Source: Candidatus Zixiibacteriota bacterium
GTDB taxonomy: Bacteria > Zixibacteria > MSB-5A5 > GN15 > FEB-12
Reading direction: 5' to 3'
Assembly: GCA_022571845.1 (NCBI GenBank)
Contig: JACZXB010000007.1
Location: forward strand, 1-64,000
Length of the DNA stretch: 64,000 nucleotides
Every line of letters starts with the position of its first letter. The stretch's first letter is position 1. The notes under the pieces were generated by a model. It ran no database searches, was not told where the DNA came from, and saw nothing but the letters and a program-made list of their open reading frames with translations. Position numbers and translations under genes: made by a program. Below are positions 17,167-25,839 of this stretch, piece after piece.

Positions 17167-19272
17167 TTAAGCGTTAAGGATGAAGCGAGCGTCGACGGCT
17201 TTGCAATTGTCTGTAATCGGGCTGGCAATAAAAGGGTTAATATCAATTTCTTTGAAGCAGTCAAAATCTTTGACAAGCTGTGACAGACGAAGCAGTACTT
17301 CTTCGATAGTCGCTATCTGCACCGGTTTTGCTCCCCTGAAACCTGTCAAAAGAGGATATGAGCGCAGCGACCTGACCATCTCTTTGGCATCCTGAGTAGA
17401 CAGCGGATTTATCCGAAATGAAACGTCTTTCATGATCTCAACATATATACCGCCCAGCCCGAACATCAGCAAAGGTCCAAACTGTGGATCGGTTGTCATG
17501 CCAATTACTGTCTCCACTCCATGCTTGACCATTTTTTGAATTGCTACCGAGAATTTTTCTCCCTTTTTGAGTTTGTCTATTCTGGAGCGAAGTTTCTCAA
17601 AAGATTGTTTTATTTCGTCGGCGTTTCGCAAATCAACCCGTACCCCGCCGGCTTCGGTTTTGTGCAGCAGCACCGGCGTATTAATTTTCATGACCACCGG
17701 ATAACCTATCTTTTTTGCGGCTGTTACTGCTTCCTCTTGTGACCAGGCATACTTGTAGCCTGCTGCCGGAATGCCATAAGCTTTTAGTATCTCTATGGCT
17801 TCTTCGCTTACAATAGCCTTCTGCTTTTGCTCTCTGGCTTTAGCAATTATCTGCGTCACTCGTTTGCCATCTACTTTAAATTTCTTAAACTTTCCCTTAG
17901 GTCTTTTTAGCCACTGCCGGTAATTATTGATAGAGGCCAGAGCTAAGGCTATCGATTCAGGATATTTATAGACCGGAATGCTTTTGCTTTTTAAGTACTC
18001 GATAGCTTTGGAGCTTTCACCTACGCCCATAAAACAGGCCAGTATGCTTTTGTCTGTATTTTTAATTGATTCATAAATGCTTTCGGCTACCTGCATCTGG
18101 TCGATAGTAACAGGCGGCACCACGATAGGTACTATGGTATCATAACGTTTGTCTTTTTTTATGGCATCAAGTGTAATCTTAAACTCTCTGGGGCCTGCCC
18201 CGGCTACCATATCCATCGGGTTTGAAAAAGAGGCTTCGGCAGAAATAGATTGTTTTAGCTTCTTTACAGTCGCCGGTGACATAGCCGGCATTTCCATACC
18301 GTTTTTTATCAAAGCATCTGTTGCCAGAATGCCCGGTCCTCCGGCGTTAGTCACTACCATCACCCGGTTTCCTTTGGGGACTGGCTGTAACGATAGCGCT
18401 GCTGCCACATCGAATAACTCCTGCACCGTATCGACTCTTATGACGCCGGTCTGGTTAAACAGGGCGTCAACGCCGACATCAAGTCCGGCCAAAGCCCCGG
18501 TATGCGAAGAAGCCGCCTTGGCACCCAGACTGGTCCGGCCGGATTTTACTGCCACGATAGGTTTTGTACGGGATACCTGGTGGGCGATGCGAATAAAATT
18601 ACCGGGATTTCCAAAATTCTCCAGATACATTAAAATTATGTCTGTATCCGGGTCGTCTTTTAGGTAATCAAGAATATCGTTTGAAGAAATATCAGCCTTA
18701 TTGCCGATTGATGCGACAATTGAAAAGCCAATACCCAGCTCATTGGCATGATTCATTATGGCTTCACCCATAGCGCCAGACTGGGTAATAAAACCTACTC
18801 TGCCCCTTTTAGGGAATATCTTTCCAAAGGTAGCGTTAAGGCTGATTTTCGGATCGGTATTGACTATCCCAAAGCAGTTTGGCCCTATCATGCGCATGCC
18901 ATAGCGATGAACTTCTTTGAGAACCGCTAATTCTTTCTTCTTGCCGTCTTTGCCGACCTCGGAAAACCCCGCCGAGATAACAACAACTCCCTTAACTCCC
19001 TTTTCACCGCATTGCCGGACGACACCGGCGACAGCATCTTTGGGCACTATGATAATAGCCAGATCCACGGCATCGGGAACGTCGAGAATAGTTGCGTAGG
19101 CTTTTATCGAATGAATTACGCTGGCCTTGGGATTGACCGGAAATACTTTGCCACAAAATTCGGCCATCAAGATGTTATGAAGCGTCTCTCTGCCTATTGT
19201 TCCTTTGCGTGTAGAAGCTCCAATGACGGCTACTGCAGAGGGTCGAAAGATACCTGCTAACTGATGTTTCAT
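17167..19272 (-). CDS. ADP-forming acyl/acetyl-CoA synthetase (fused alpha-beta)
   Basis: A 701-residue NDP-forming acyl-CoA synthetase that makes ATP from acyl-CoA, ADP and phosphate, usually with acetyl-CoA. The N-terminal CoA-binding domain begins SAVAVIGASTRKGTIG. The phospho-histidine is His257 in SSHTGALAGLD. The C-terminal half (about 480-701) is the ATP-grasp beta domain (GYPVVMKINTPVLLHKTEAGG, then MLMFGLGGIYVE-like residues). Alpha and beta parts are fused in one chain, as in many bacteria and archaea. The ppdK gene lies 94 bases upstream on the same strand, suggesting a shared role in pyruvate/acetate energy metabolism. Substrate specificity is not determined. Confidence 0.92.
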   Translation of the reverse strand: MKHQLAGIFRPSAVAVIGASTRKGTIGRETLHNILMAEFCGKVFPVNPKASVIHSIKAYATILDVPDAVDLAIIIVPKDAVAGVVRQCGEKGVKGVVVISAGFSEVGKDGKKKELAVLKEVHRYGMRMIGPNCFGIVNTDPKISLNATFGKIFPKRGRVGFITQSGAMGEAIMNHANELGIGFSIVASIGNKADISSNDILDYLKDDPDTDIILMYLENFGNPGNFIRIAHQVSRTKPIVAVKSGRTSLGAKAASSHTGALAGLDVGVDALFNQTGVIRVDTVQELFDVAAALSLQPVPKGNRVMVVTNAGGPGILATDALIKNGMEMPAMSPATVKKLKQSISAEASFSNPMDMVAGAGPREFKITLDAIKKDKRYDTIVPIVVPPVTIDQMQVAESIYESIKNTDKSILACFMGVGESSKAIEYLKSKSIPVYKYPESIALALASINNYRQWLKRPKGKFKKFKVDGKRVTQIIAKAREQKQKAIVSEEAIEILKAYGIPAAGYKYAWSQEEAVTAAKKIGYPVVMKINTPVLLHKTEAGGVRVDLRNADEIKQSFEKLRSRIDKLKKGEKFSVAIQKMVKHGVETVIGMTTDPQFGPLLMFGLGGIYVEIMKDVSFRINPLSTQDAKEMVRSLRSYPLLTGFRGAKPVQIATIEEVLLRLSQLVKDFDCFKEIDINPFIASPITDNCKAVDARFILNA

Positions 19273-19366
19273 TTGCTCCGCACAGTTCTGGTTAAATTGC
19301 AGGAATTTATAGCAAGGCTGTGTTTCACAAGTTTATCTGCCCCCCTAGAAAAAAGAAGTTAGTCGC

Positions 19367-22225
19367 TCACTTTCCCTTTTTTGCTTTTTTTACAGCTTTC
19401 TTTTTTCCGCCAGAACCGTTGAACTTAAGCGTCGCCTGGGCCGCTGACAATCGCGCTATGGGGATTCGGTAGGGCGAACAGGAAACGTAGTCTAATCCGA
19501 TTTTGTGGCAAAACTCTATTGAGCTGGGGTCGCCGCCATGTTCACCGCAGATACCTATTTTAAGCTCAGGGTTTGTTGCTCTTCCTTTTTCAACGCCCAT
19601 CTTGATAAGCTGACCTACACCGGACTCGTCAATTGAAACAAACGGATCAGTCTCTAAAATGCCATTTTCAAGATAGTACTGCAGAAACTTGCCGGCATCA
19701 TCCCGTGAAAAACCCATGGCCATCTGAGTCAAATCGTTGGTGCCGAAACTAAAGAACTGCGCCTCTGTTGCAATTTCGTCAGCTGTCAGGGCAGCGCGTG
19801 GAATTTCAATCATAGTTCCCACCAGATATTCCAAGTTGCGAACTTTGTATTTGGCAATTACTTCGATGGCGATTCGGTCTATTATTTCTTTTTGATGTTT
19901 GAATTCGTTGATATGTCCCACCAGCGGCACCATAATCTCAGGAAAGACCTTTTTTCTATCTTTGGTAATTTCGCAGGCAGCTTCTAAAATAGCCCTGACC
20001 TGCATCTCGGTAATTTCCGGATATACGATACCCAGGCGGCAGCCGCGATGACCGAGCATCGGATTTATCTCGGAAAGTTCGTCAATCCTGCGAATCAGCC
20101 GGGTCAGTTCTTCAAAATCCTCTTCGTAGCGGTCTGATTTCTTGTCCAATTCTTCCAGTTTTAGTTCTATCGTTTCTTTTTTGGGAAGAAATTCATGCAG
20201 CGGCGGGTCCAGAGTTCTTATTGTGACCGGCAGCCCGTTCATCACTGAAAAAATTGCTTTGAAATCTTTCTTTTGCATTGGCAGAAGTTTATCCAGCGCC
20301 GCCTGACGTTCTTCGGCAGTCTCAGCAACTATCATCTGCTGTACTATAGGAATGCGAGCCTCGGCGAAAAACATATGTTCGGTCCGGCAAAGACCGATAC
20401 CTTCAGCGCCAAACTCTAATGCCTGAACGGCGTCGGCCGGCGAATCGGCGTTGGTGCGTATTTTGAGCGTGCGTACCTCATCTGCCCAGCTCATGAACTC
20501 TGCATATTCAACAGATAGTTCCGGCTCGACTGTGGCAACTTCACCCGTTATGACCTGACCGGTCGAACCGTTCAGAGTAATAATTTCGCCTTCTCTGATG
20601 GTAAGCTTGCCAACCTGAAAACGTTTTTTAGCAGCGTTTACACGTACCGCCTCGGCACCGCAGACACAGCATTTGCCCATGCCACGGGCTACTACTGCCG
20701 CATGAGAGGTCATACCGCCGCGAGAAGTAAGAATGCCTACTGCAGCATGCATTCCTTCTATGTCATCAGGGTTGGTTTCTTCCCGAACCAAAATCCCTTT
20801 AACCTTTGAGCCAAGACCTACAATGTCTTCGGAGGTAAAATAAACTTTGCCGGATACTGCTCCCGGCGAAGCCGCCAAACCGGTAGTAATAACTTCATAT
20901 TTGGCCTTGGGGTCGATGGTCGGGTGCAGCAGCTGGTCTAAATCCATCGGCTTGATGCGCATCAGGGCATCTTCTTTTGAAATCAATTTCTCCTTGACCA
21001 TATCAACCGCGATTTTTATAGCTGCCTGGGTAGTGCGTTTGCCCGAACGGGTCTGCAGCATGTACAACTTTTCATTTTCTACTGTGAATTCGAAATCCTG
21101 CATATCCCGGTAGTGCTTCTCAAGGCTGGTGGCTATGGTACTGAGCTGCTTATAAACTGCCGGCATCCCTTTTTTGAGATTCTTAATATCTTCCGGTGTT
21201 CGAATTCCGGCAACGACGTCCTCGCCCTGAGCATTCACCAGATATTCGCCGAAGAATTCTTTCTCGCCTGTCGAGGGATTGCGGGTGAAGCCTACTCCGG
21301 TACAGGACTTCTTGCCCATATTTCCGAATACCATGGCCTGTATATTGATGGCCGTCCCGGGCAGCGGCGGAATGTTATTTAGCCGGCGGTATGAAATCGC
21401 ACGGGGATTATTCCAGCTGCGAAATACGGCATCGCGCGACATACGCAGCTGCTGCCAGGGATCTTCGGGGAAAGTTTCACCGGTCTTGCGTTTGATAATC
21501 TGCTTGTATCGTTTAATGATATCGCCCAGGTCGCTCACTTGCAAAGAGCTGTCATGCTTTACCCGTCTTTCGACTTTCTTCTTCTGTATGACCGCTTCAA
21601 AAGCGCCCCTTTCTATTCCCAAGACAACGTCGCCAAACATCTGGATAAAGCGGCGATAGTTATCTAAAGCAAAACGCATATTGCCGGACTTGCCGGCAAT
21701 TCCTTCAAGCGTGTCATCATTCATGCCCAGATTCAAAATAGTGTCCATCATGCCTGGCATTGAGAATTTTGCTCCGGAGCGAACTGACAGCAGCAGCGGA
21801 TTAGTGCTGTCTCCGAATTTTTTCCTGGTTTCTTTCTCAATCATGGCCACATATTTTTCAAGCTGGGCGTCAATCTCTAAAGGCAGTGTCAGATCATTGT
21901 CGTAATAGAGTTTGCAGGCACTGGTGGCAATGGTGAAGCCGGGAGGGACAGCAATTCTGGCTAAGGCCATTTCGGCCAGATTGGCGCCTTTGCCGCCCAG
22001 TTCATCCCGCATTTGGGCGTTGCCATCGGCTTTGCCGGGTGAGAAAAAATAGTAGTAGCTGGAAGGATTATCGATTTTCAAGACTTGTTTTACCTCTTTT
22101 GCTGTTTTTTTCAATTTCAATTTAATGACAGTGCCCTTTTTGGGCGTTAATTTGCTGTTTTTGGAGGCTGAAGCTGTTTTTTTCGGCCTTCCTCTTTTTT
22201 TGGCGCCTGCACTCACTTGAGGCAT
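19367..22225 (-). CDS. ppdK: Pyruvate, phosphate dikinase with lysine-rich terminal extensions
   Basis: Interconverts pyruvate + ATP + Pi with PEP + AMP + PPi. The nucleotide domain starts at about residue 60 (GKADGNAQMRDELGGKGANL). The swivelling histidine is His508 in GGMTSHAAVVARGMG. The PEP domain ends with GTNDLTQMAMGFSRDDAG and the catalytic cysteine block CGEHGGDPSS. The chain is 952 residues, longer than the usual 870-900. Residues 1-50 form a basic extension with an AT-hook-like KKRGRPKK (9-16), and the last 12 residues are mostly Lys and Gly. The ATG at 22225 is preceded by GAGAGGAAAAAATT, a strong ribosome site, so the extension is probably translated. Confidence 0.95.
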   Translation of the reverse strand: MPQVSAGAKKRGRPKKTASASKNSKLTPKKGTVIKLKLKKTAKEVKQVLKIDNPSSYYYFFSPGKADGNAQMRDELGGKGANLAEMALARIAVPPGFTIATSACKLYYDNDLTLPLEIDAQLEKYVAMIEKETRKKFGDSTNPLLLSVRSGAKFSMPGMMDTILNLGMNDDTLEGIAGKSGNMRFALDNYRRFIQMFGDVVLGIERGAFEAVIQKKKVERRVKHDSSLQVSDLGDIIKRYKQIIKRKTGETFPEDPWQQLRMSRDAVFRSWNNPRAISYRRLNNIPPLPGTAINIQAMVFGNMGKKSCTGVGFTRNPSTGEKEFFGEYLVNAQGEDVVAGIRTPEDIKNLKKGMPAVYKQLSTIATSLEKHYRDMQDFEFTVENEKLYMLQTRSGKRTTQAAIKIAVDMVKEKLISKEDALMRIKPMDLDQLLHPTIDPKAKYEVITTGLAASPGAVSGKVYFTSEDIVGLGSKVKGILVREETNPDDIEGMHAAVGILTSRGGMTSHAAVVARGMGKCCVCGAEAVRVNAAKKRFQVGKLTIREGEIITLNGSTGQVITGEVATVEPELSVEYAEFMSWADEVRTLKIRTNADSPADAVQALEFGAEGIGLCRTEHMFFAEARIPIVQQMIVAETAEERQAALDKLLPMQKKDFKAIFSVMNGLPVTIRTLDPPLHEFLPKKETIELKLEELDKKSDRYEEDFEELTRLIRRIDELSEINPMLGHRGCRLGIVYPEITEMQVRAILEAACEITKDRKKVFPEIMVPLVGHINEFKHQKEIIDRIAIEVIAKYKVRNLEYLVGTMIEIPRAALTADEIATEAQFFSFGTNDLTQMAMGFSRDDAGKFLQYYLENGILETDPFVSIDESGVGQLIKMGVEKGRATNPELKIGICGEHGGDPSSIEFCHKIGLDYVSCSPYRIPIARLSAAQATLKFNGSGGKKKAVKKAKKGK

Positions 22226-22300
22226 AATTTTTTCCTCTCAGTTGCATTTTTGCACTTTAACGAACCTTGAAGTTATCAAAATTATGCGGCTTGAGCAAAC

Positions 22301-22338
22301 TAAAAGGCGACTGAGAGCTAAATTCTCACAGTCGCCTT
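22301..22338 (-). terminator. Rho-independent terminator of the 114-aa gene
   Basis: On the minus strand AAGGCGACTG-GAG arms close around a loop of about 7 bases and are followed by CCTTTTAGTTT. It lies 31 bases after the stop of the small basic gene and separates it from ppdK. Confidence 0.8.
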
Positions 22339-22368
22339 CACCTATTTTCCAGCAGTTAAACTCTAAAT

Positions 22369-22713
22369 CTACATCGTAAAGAAGCGTTCGCCGCTGATTA
22401 TCTTTTCAAGCATCCGCAGTGTTTTCTCAACCGGTGAATGCATCAAATCTGTCGTATTAAATGTAGTACGGATCACTTCACGGGGGGCATCGGAACCTTT
22501 ACCGCGTCCAATCCGCGCTTTTTTCTTGTGCGTCAAATTGTATTGACGCTGGTATTCTTTCGCCTTTTCCTTGTGCATTTGATAGTAGCGACGTTGATAC
22601 TCCCGGCGCGCTTCAGCATTTGAGAGATTTCCAGACACTACAATCTTAGGGGACTTTTTGGACTCCTGGCTATCTACCGTTCCTACCGGTTCGGTCTGAT
22701 TTTTACGAGTCAT
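22369..22713 (-). CDS. Small basic protein with an internal tandem repeat
   Basis: A 114-residue protein, strongly basic, not recognised as a named family. The centre has two tandem copies of an amphipathic unit: EYQRRYYQMHKEKAK followed by EYQRQYNLTHKKKAR (about residues 37-66). Similar 'EYNRRYREKHKE' units occur in small phage and host proteins that probably bind nucleic acid. The N-terminal 30 residues look disordered, and the C-terminal part is helical. The start is supported by GAGGAAGGGA just before the ATG. It has its own terminator, so it is not in the ppdK operon. A nucleic-acid-binding role is an inference from charge and repeats. Confidence 0.7.
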   Translation of the reverse strand: MTRKNQTEPVGTVDSQESKKSPKIVVSGNLSNAEARREYQRRYYQMHKEKAKEYQRQYNLTHKKKARIGRGKGSDAPREVIRTTFNTTDLMHSPVEKTLRMLEKIISGERFFTM

Positions 22714-23182
22714 TCCCTTCCTCGCTTTCCCTGAGGATTAGCTACCCTCTTTCACTTCCTTCTCTGTATCAGCCACAGACGCTGATTGGTTCCTCCAACA
22801 GGGACTGTAGGAAATCTATTCCTATTTGTCAAGTAATTTTTAGAAAAATTTTAAATTTAATCGTGGTAACTATAAGAGTCGCTGCACACTATGTTACCTC
22901 CAATTTCCTCCTTTTGTAACTGATTGACTGTCAAGCATATATAACGTCTAATTTCTTGCGACACTTTCAGCCTCAAGATTTTCTAACTAATACCTTGAAA
23001 GATATAACTTTACAATTTCCTGCTATGTCCGGCAAGCTTGAGTAAATTTTGCCTATCGCTATTTGTTTGCCGTTAAGCACATATATAGTCATACGCAAAT
23101 ACGATAGTTTTGACGTTAAACTAATCAACAAAAAAACTAATTAAATTTTTTGTTCTCAGGCACTTTTAGAACAAGTACTACA
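22714..23182. other. Gene-free AT-rich stretch
   Basis: No gene, tRNA or strong hairpin is visible. It is AT-rich and has several stop codons in every frame. It probably contains the promoter of the small basic gene at its left end, and the repeat element at 23183 closes it at the right. Confidence 0.5.
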
Positions 23183-23328
23183 CTTAGCGGTTTGTTGATA
23201 AAGGCACGTATCAGTCATTGCGAGCGCAGCGCGGCAATCTCAATCGTTAAGGCACCAGGAGATTGCTTTGTTACCGCCGAGGCGGCTTCTCGCAATGACG
23301 TAACAGGGTTTTTCAACAAGCGCTTAGG
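23183..23328. repeat. MITE-like nested inverted-repeat element
   Basis: The outer imperfect arms are CTTAGCGGTTTGTTGATAAA (left, from 23183) and GTTTTTCAACAAGCGCTTAG (right, to about 23327). The inner perfect 11-base arms are GTCATTGCGAG (23214-23224) and CTCGCAATGAC (23289-23299). There is no coding capacity. The right arm contains the TAA stop codon of the 266-residue membrane protein. A related piece of the outer arm (CTTGTTGATAA ... TATCAGT) is present at about 6141-6170. Confidence 0.75.
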
Positions 23329-24124
23329 CTGAAGTGCCTGCGGCCTGAGACGGCTTGTCTTTGTTGCTCAGGTATTTCTTGTACTCAAAGACAGCATAGA
23401 CTAAGAAGATTAACCAGACCGCCCAGAAAAGAGCCTGAAATCCGGCGTGGTAATTTACGTTTGAAGTATCGGCAGCATTAAAAGCCGTCTGCCCCCAGTT
23501 AATATCAAGGTATTGAATGCGGTTTATAAAAAGAGAAATTCTTGCCATAACAGTAAAACCAAAAGATGCTCCGAAGCCGAGCATCAGAGTCCAGATTCCA
23601 AATTTTGCTACCGCCCCAAATGCTCCGGTATGGGCTTTTGAGAAAAAGAAGTAAACCAGAGCTGAAACCGTACCGACAAAAATAAACAATTCAGAATAAC
23701 CTGAACCAATATCCAAATACCTTTCGCCCCAGAAACTGCTCCAGTTGATCGGCTCCATCATGGCCCAGAGCTGCCGGTTGACACGGTTGGCCATTTCCAG
23801 AGGAATAGCCAGTCCGGTAGAGATACCTATATACATGGCCAGCGGCCAACGTGATATCCACGAGGATTTTTTGAAAAAACGGGCAAACATCATAACACCC
23901 AAAATGCCGGGAACAAAATACCACCAGTCACCGTCTGCCAGCTTTTTGAAAAGATTCGGAACCAGCGCGCCATGCCAGAGAATTATTACAAAGTATCCGG
24001 CCGATACCCCGACAAACAAGTGTTCTGCAAACTTGTACATGGGGTTGTCTTTATATAAAAACGAAAAAACAGCCAGAGTCAAAAAAGCTGCAACTGTTGT
24101 CCAGAGAAAAGTAGTGAATTCCAT
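23324..24124 (-). CDS. Cassette protein A, copy 2: polytopic membrane protein
   Basis: A 266-residue inner-membrane protein with about seven hydrophobic segments. It is the clear paralog of the protein at 27120-27764. Shared blocks are FSFLYKDNP, LFVGVSA, SRWP, VYFFFSK and FGASFGFTVMARISLFINR. Compared with that copy it has an extra C-terminal part of about 50 residues carrying one more membrane segment (AGFQALFWAVWLIFLVYAVF). It is the last gene of the second four-gene cassette. Its stop codon lies in the arm of a repeat element. No catalytic motif is recognised. Function is unknown. Confidence 0.85.
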   Translation of the reverse strand: MEFTTFLWTTVAAFLTLAVFSFLYKDNPMYKFAEHLFVGVSAGYFVIILWHGALVPNLFKKLADGDWWYFVPGILGVMMFARFFKKSSWISRWPLAMYIGISTGLAIPLEMANRVNRQLWAMMEPINWSSFWGERYLDIGSGYSELFIFVGTVSALVYFFFSKAHTGAFGAVAKFGIWTLMLGFGASFGFTVMARISLFINRIQYLDINWGQTAFNAADTSNVNYHAGFQALFWAVWLIFLVYAVFEYKKYLSNKDKPSQAAGTSA

Positions 24125-24134
24125 AATTTATTTC

Positions 24135-25004
24135 TTAAACTTTTCGTTCCTTATATCGAGTTGCCAGATAGCCGACGTTACCAATCAGAATAAACAGAAT
24201 AATCAAAAGATGAGCCGGCAGCTGCACCCGCATACCGTCTTTGGCCAGTCCGGGATTGTCGGCCAGTTGCTCATACTGTGCCGCTCCCAGCAGTCCGCCC
24301 ATCAGGCCCATTACCTGCTTTGATTGTAAAAAGGGATAATACTGAGCCGTCATAACTCCGGTCAGGCCGAGCGCCAGTGGAAAATCAAACTTGCCCTGAC
24401 CGTAAGAAATCCAGGCATCGGTGATACTGCCGCTGGAAATATCAACCACGATAGCGATATCATCATAATTGTGGACTCTCCTCATCATCGGTATCGAGTC
24501 CAGCGGGGTGCCATAGTAATCACTTGGGAAAAGAATGCGGTAGTCCTGACCCATGGCCGTTATGACGATGGCATAATACGGTTTGTAACCCAGGAAAGTA
24601 TAATCAATGCCGTTGACTATATCTTTACCCTCATAAAATATGCCATTATAAGTTTTGGGGAGCTTGAGCGAGTCCGTAATGTCTCGTATGGCCTGGTCAA
24701 CCATGCCCGGGCCGTTTTGTGATAGCGCCGTAAAAATAACTTTTAGATCTTTGCGGAAAGCGTGTTCCACCAGAGCATAGGTCATGGGATGCAGTTCAGC
24801 CTGGCTGGAGGGGTCGTAGTCTACAGCCACGAATATGATTTCACCCGGCTCAAGAGCCTCGATAAAATCATAGATTGCTTTAGTTTCGTCTTCAACTATG
24901 GTAGGCACGGTAAAGTCTGAATAATAGGCTGTCAGACAAACAATCACCAGTAGCAGATATACCCAGCGGCGATCAAGTTGCATTAACTTACTAAAAAAAT
25001 TCAT
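24135..25004 (-). CDS. Cassette protein B, copy 2: doubly anchored extracytoplasmic protein
   Basis: A 289-residue protein. It has an N-terminal membrane segment at about 14-30 (WVYLLLVIVCLTAYYS), a soluble alpha/beta domain of about 220 residues, and a C-terminal segment (LLIILFILIGNVGYLA). The soluble part has GEIIFVAVDYDPSSQAELHPM and MGLMGGLLGAAQYE, both matched in the paralog at 27789-28703 (CAFDYDPPSAPELQPM, LLGGMIGAAEFE). The topology predicts the soluble domain on the outer face of the inner membrane. No known enzymatic motif is seen. It is flanked by A and C copies with gaps of about 10 bases, so it is co-transcribed. Confidence 0.85.
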   Translation of the reverse strand: MNFFSKLMQLDRRWVYLLLVIVCLTAYYSDFTVPTIVEDETKAIYDFIEALEPGEIIFVAVDYDPSSQAELHPMTYALVEHAFRKDLKVIFTALSQNGPGMVDQAIRDITDSLKLPKTYNGIFYEGKDIVNGIDYTFLGYKPYYAIVITAMGQDYRILFPSDYYGTPLDSIPMMRRVHNYDDIAIVVDISSGSITDAWISYGQGKFDFPLALGLTGVMTAQYYPFLQSKQVMGLMGGLLGAAQYEQLADNPGLAKDGMRVQLPAHLLIILFILIGNVGYLATRYKERKV

Positions 25005-25014
25005 ATCTTCCCTA

Positions 25015-25827
25015 TTATCCTTTACCCATATAGCCGCGCTCTATGCCAAGAATCACTTTCAAGGCTGTGGCTACAATCCCCAGACCAATGCCGATTACAA
25101 TTGCCCTCTGTGCGGCCAGATTGGGGACGTTCATTACCCAGGACGAAGTTTTGGCCAGATATTCTCCCCAGGGGCCGGGTGTGAATCTAAGCATGACTAT
25201 CAAAGCCGAAATGAGCAGCAAAGTTGCCAGCAGGTTCCTGGCCCGAAAAGCCCGGTAAGATGCCGATGTTATAAAAAAGGCCAGCAAGGCGAACATGGTA
25301 GCTTGAAGAGGTATCATAATATAATCAAAAAAGTGGACAAACATCTGGTTAGTCAGACCTTCGGCAGTATAGAATTTGAATTCCCAAGAGCCGTCAAAGA
25401 TTGCCAGCAATGAAAAGACAATCACAAGACCAAGAGCGCTTAAAGATTTCACGTTTCTATTGGCCGCATTGCCCATCAAACCTTGAGCAAGCATCCATAA
25501 GGCAGCCAGTAAGACTGCTATTGCCAGAAAATAGCCCCACCATGAGGCATCTTCGGCATGGGATGTAAACCCAAAGAATATCATCACCGTCAGACTAATC
25601 AGCGTGACCAGCGGATATTCCCAGTTTTCTTTGCGGCTGTTAATTTTATCAATAGAAACTTGAACTAAAGACCAGAGGCCGAGCGCCAGCGCAAAAATTC
25701 CGATAATAACGATCCAGTCGAGTAAAAAGCCTTTGACAATTTCTGAGTTTTCATGCGGAACGAAATACTGAATGACCATCAGCGTGCCAAAAACAAAAAC
25801 GATTACAAGTGGTATCTGTCTCTTCAT
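25015..25827 (-). CDS. Cassette protein C, copy 2: polytopic membrane protein
   Basis: A 270-residue membrane protein with about seven to eight hydrophobic segments. It is paralogous to the protein at 28700-29380. Shared blocks are MKRQIPLVI at the start, YFVPHE, ATMFALLAFFITSASYRAFRAR and, at the C-terminus, AAQRAIVIGIGLGIVATALK followed by ILGIERG. This copy is about 44 residues longer in the middle. The conserved basic patch SYRAFRAR between membrane segments probably lies on the cytoplasmic face. Function is unknown. Confidence 0.85.
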   Translation of the reverse strand: MKRQIPLVIVFVFGTLMVIQYFVPHENSEIVKGFLLDWIVIIGIFALALGLWSLVQVSIDKINSRKENWEYPLVTLISLTVMIFFGFTSHAEDASWWGYFLAIAVLLAALWMLAQGLMGNAANRNVKSLSALGLVIVFSLLAIFDGSWEFKFYTAEGLTNQMFVHFFDYIMIPLQATMFALLAFFITSASYRAFRARNLLATLLLISALIVMLRFTPGPWGEYLAKTSSWVMNVPNLAAQRAIVIGIGLGIVATALKVILGIERGYMGKG

Positions 25828-25839
25828 AATTTATTCGAC

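Noticed and set aside
18149-18667. A 172-codon open frame on the plus strand inside the acyl-CoA synthetase
   Set aside because: It is a shadow of the real minus-strand gene, with low-complexity, non-protein-like composition.
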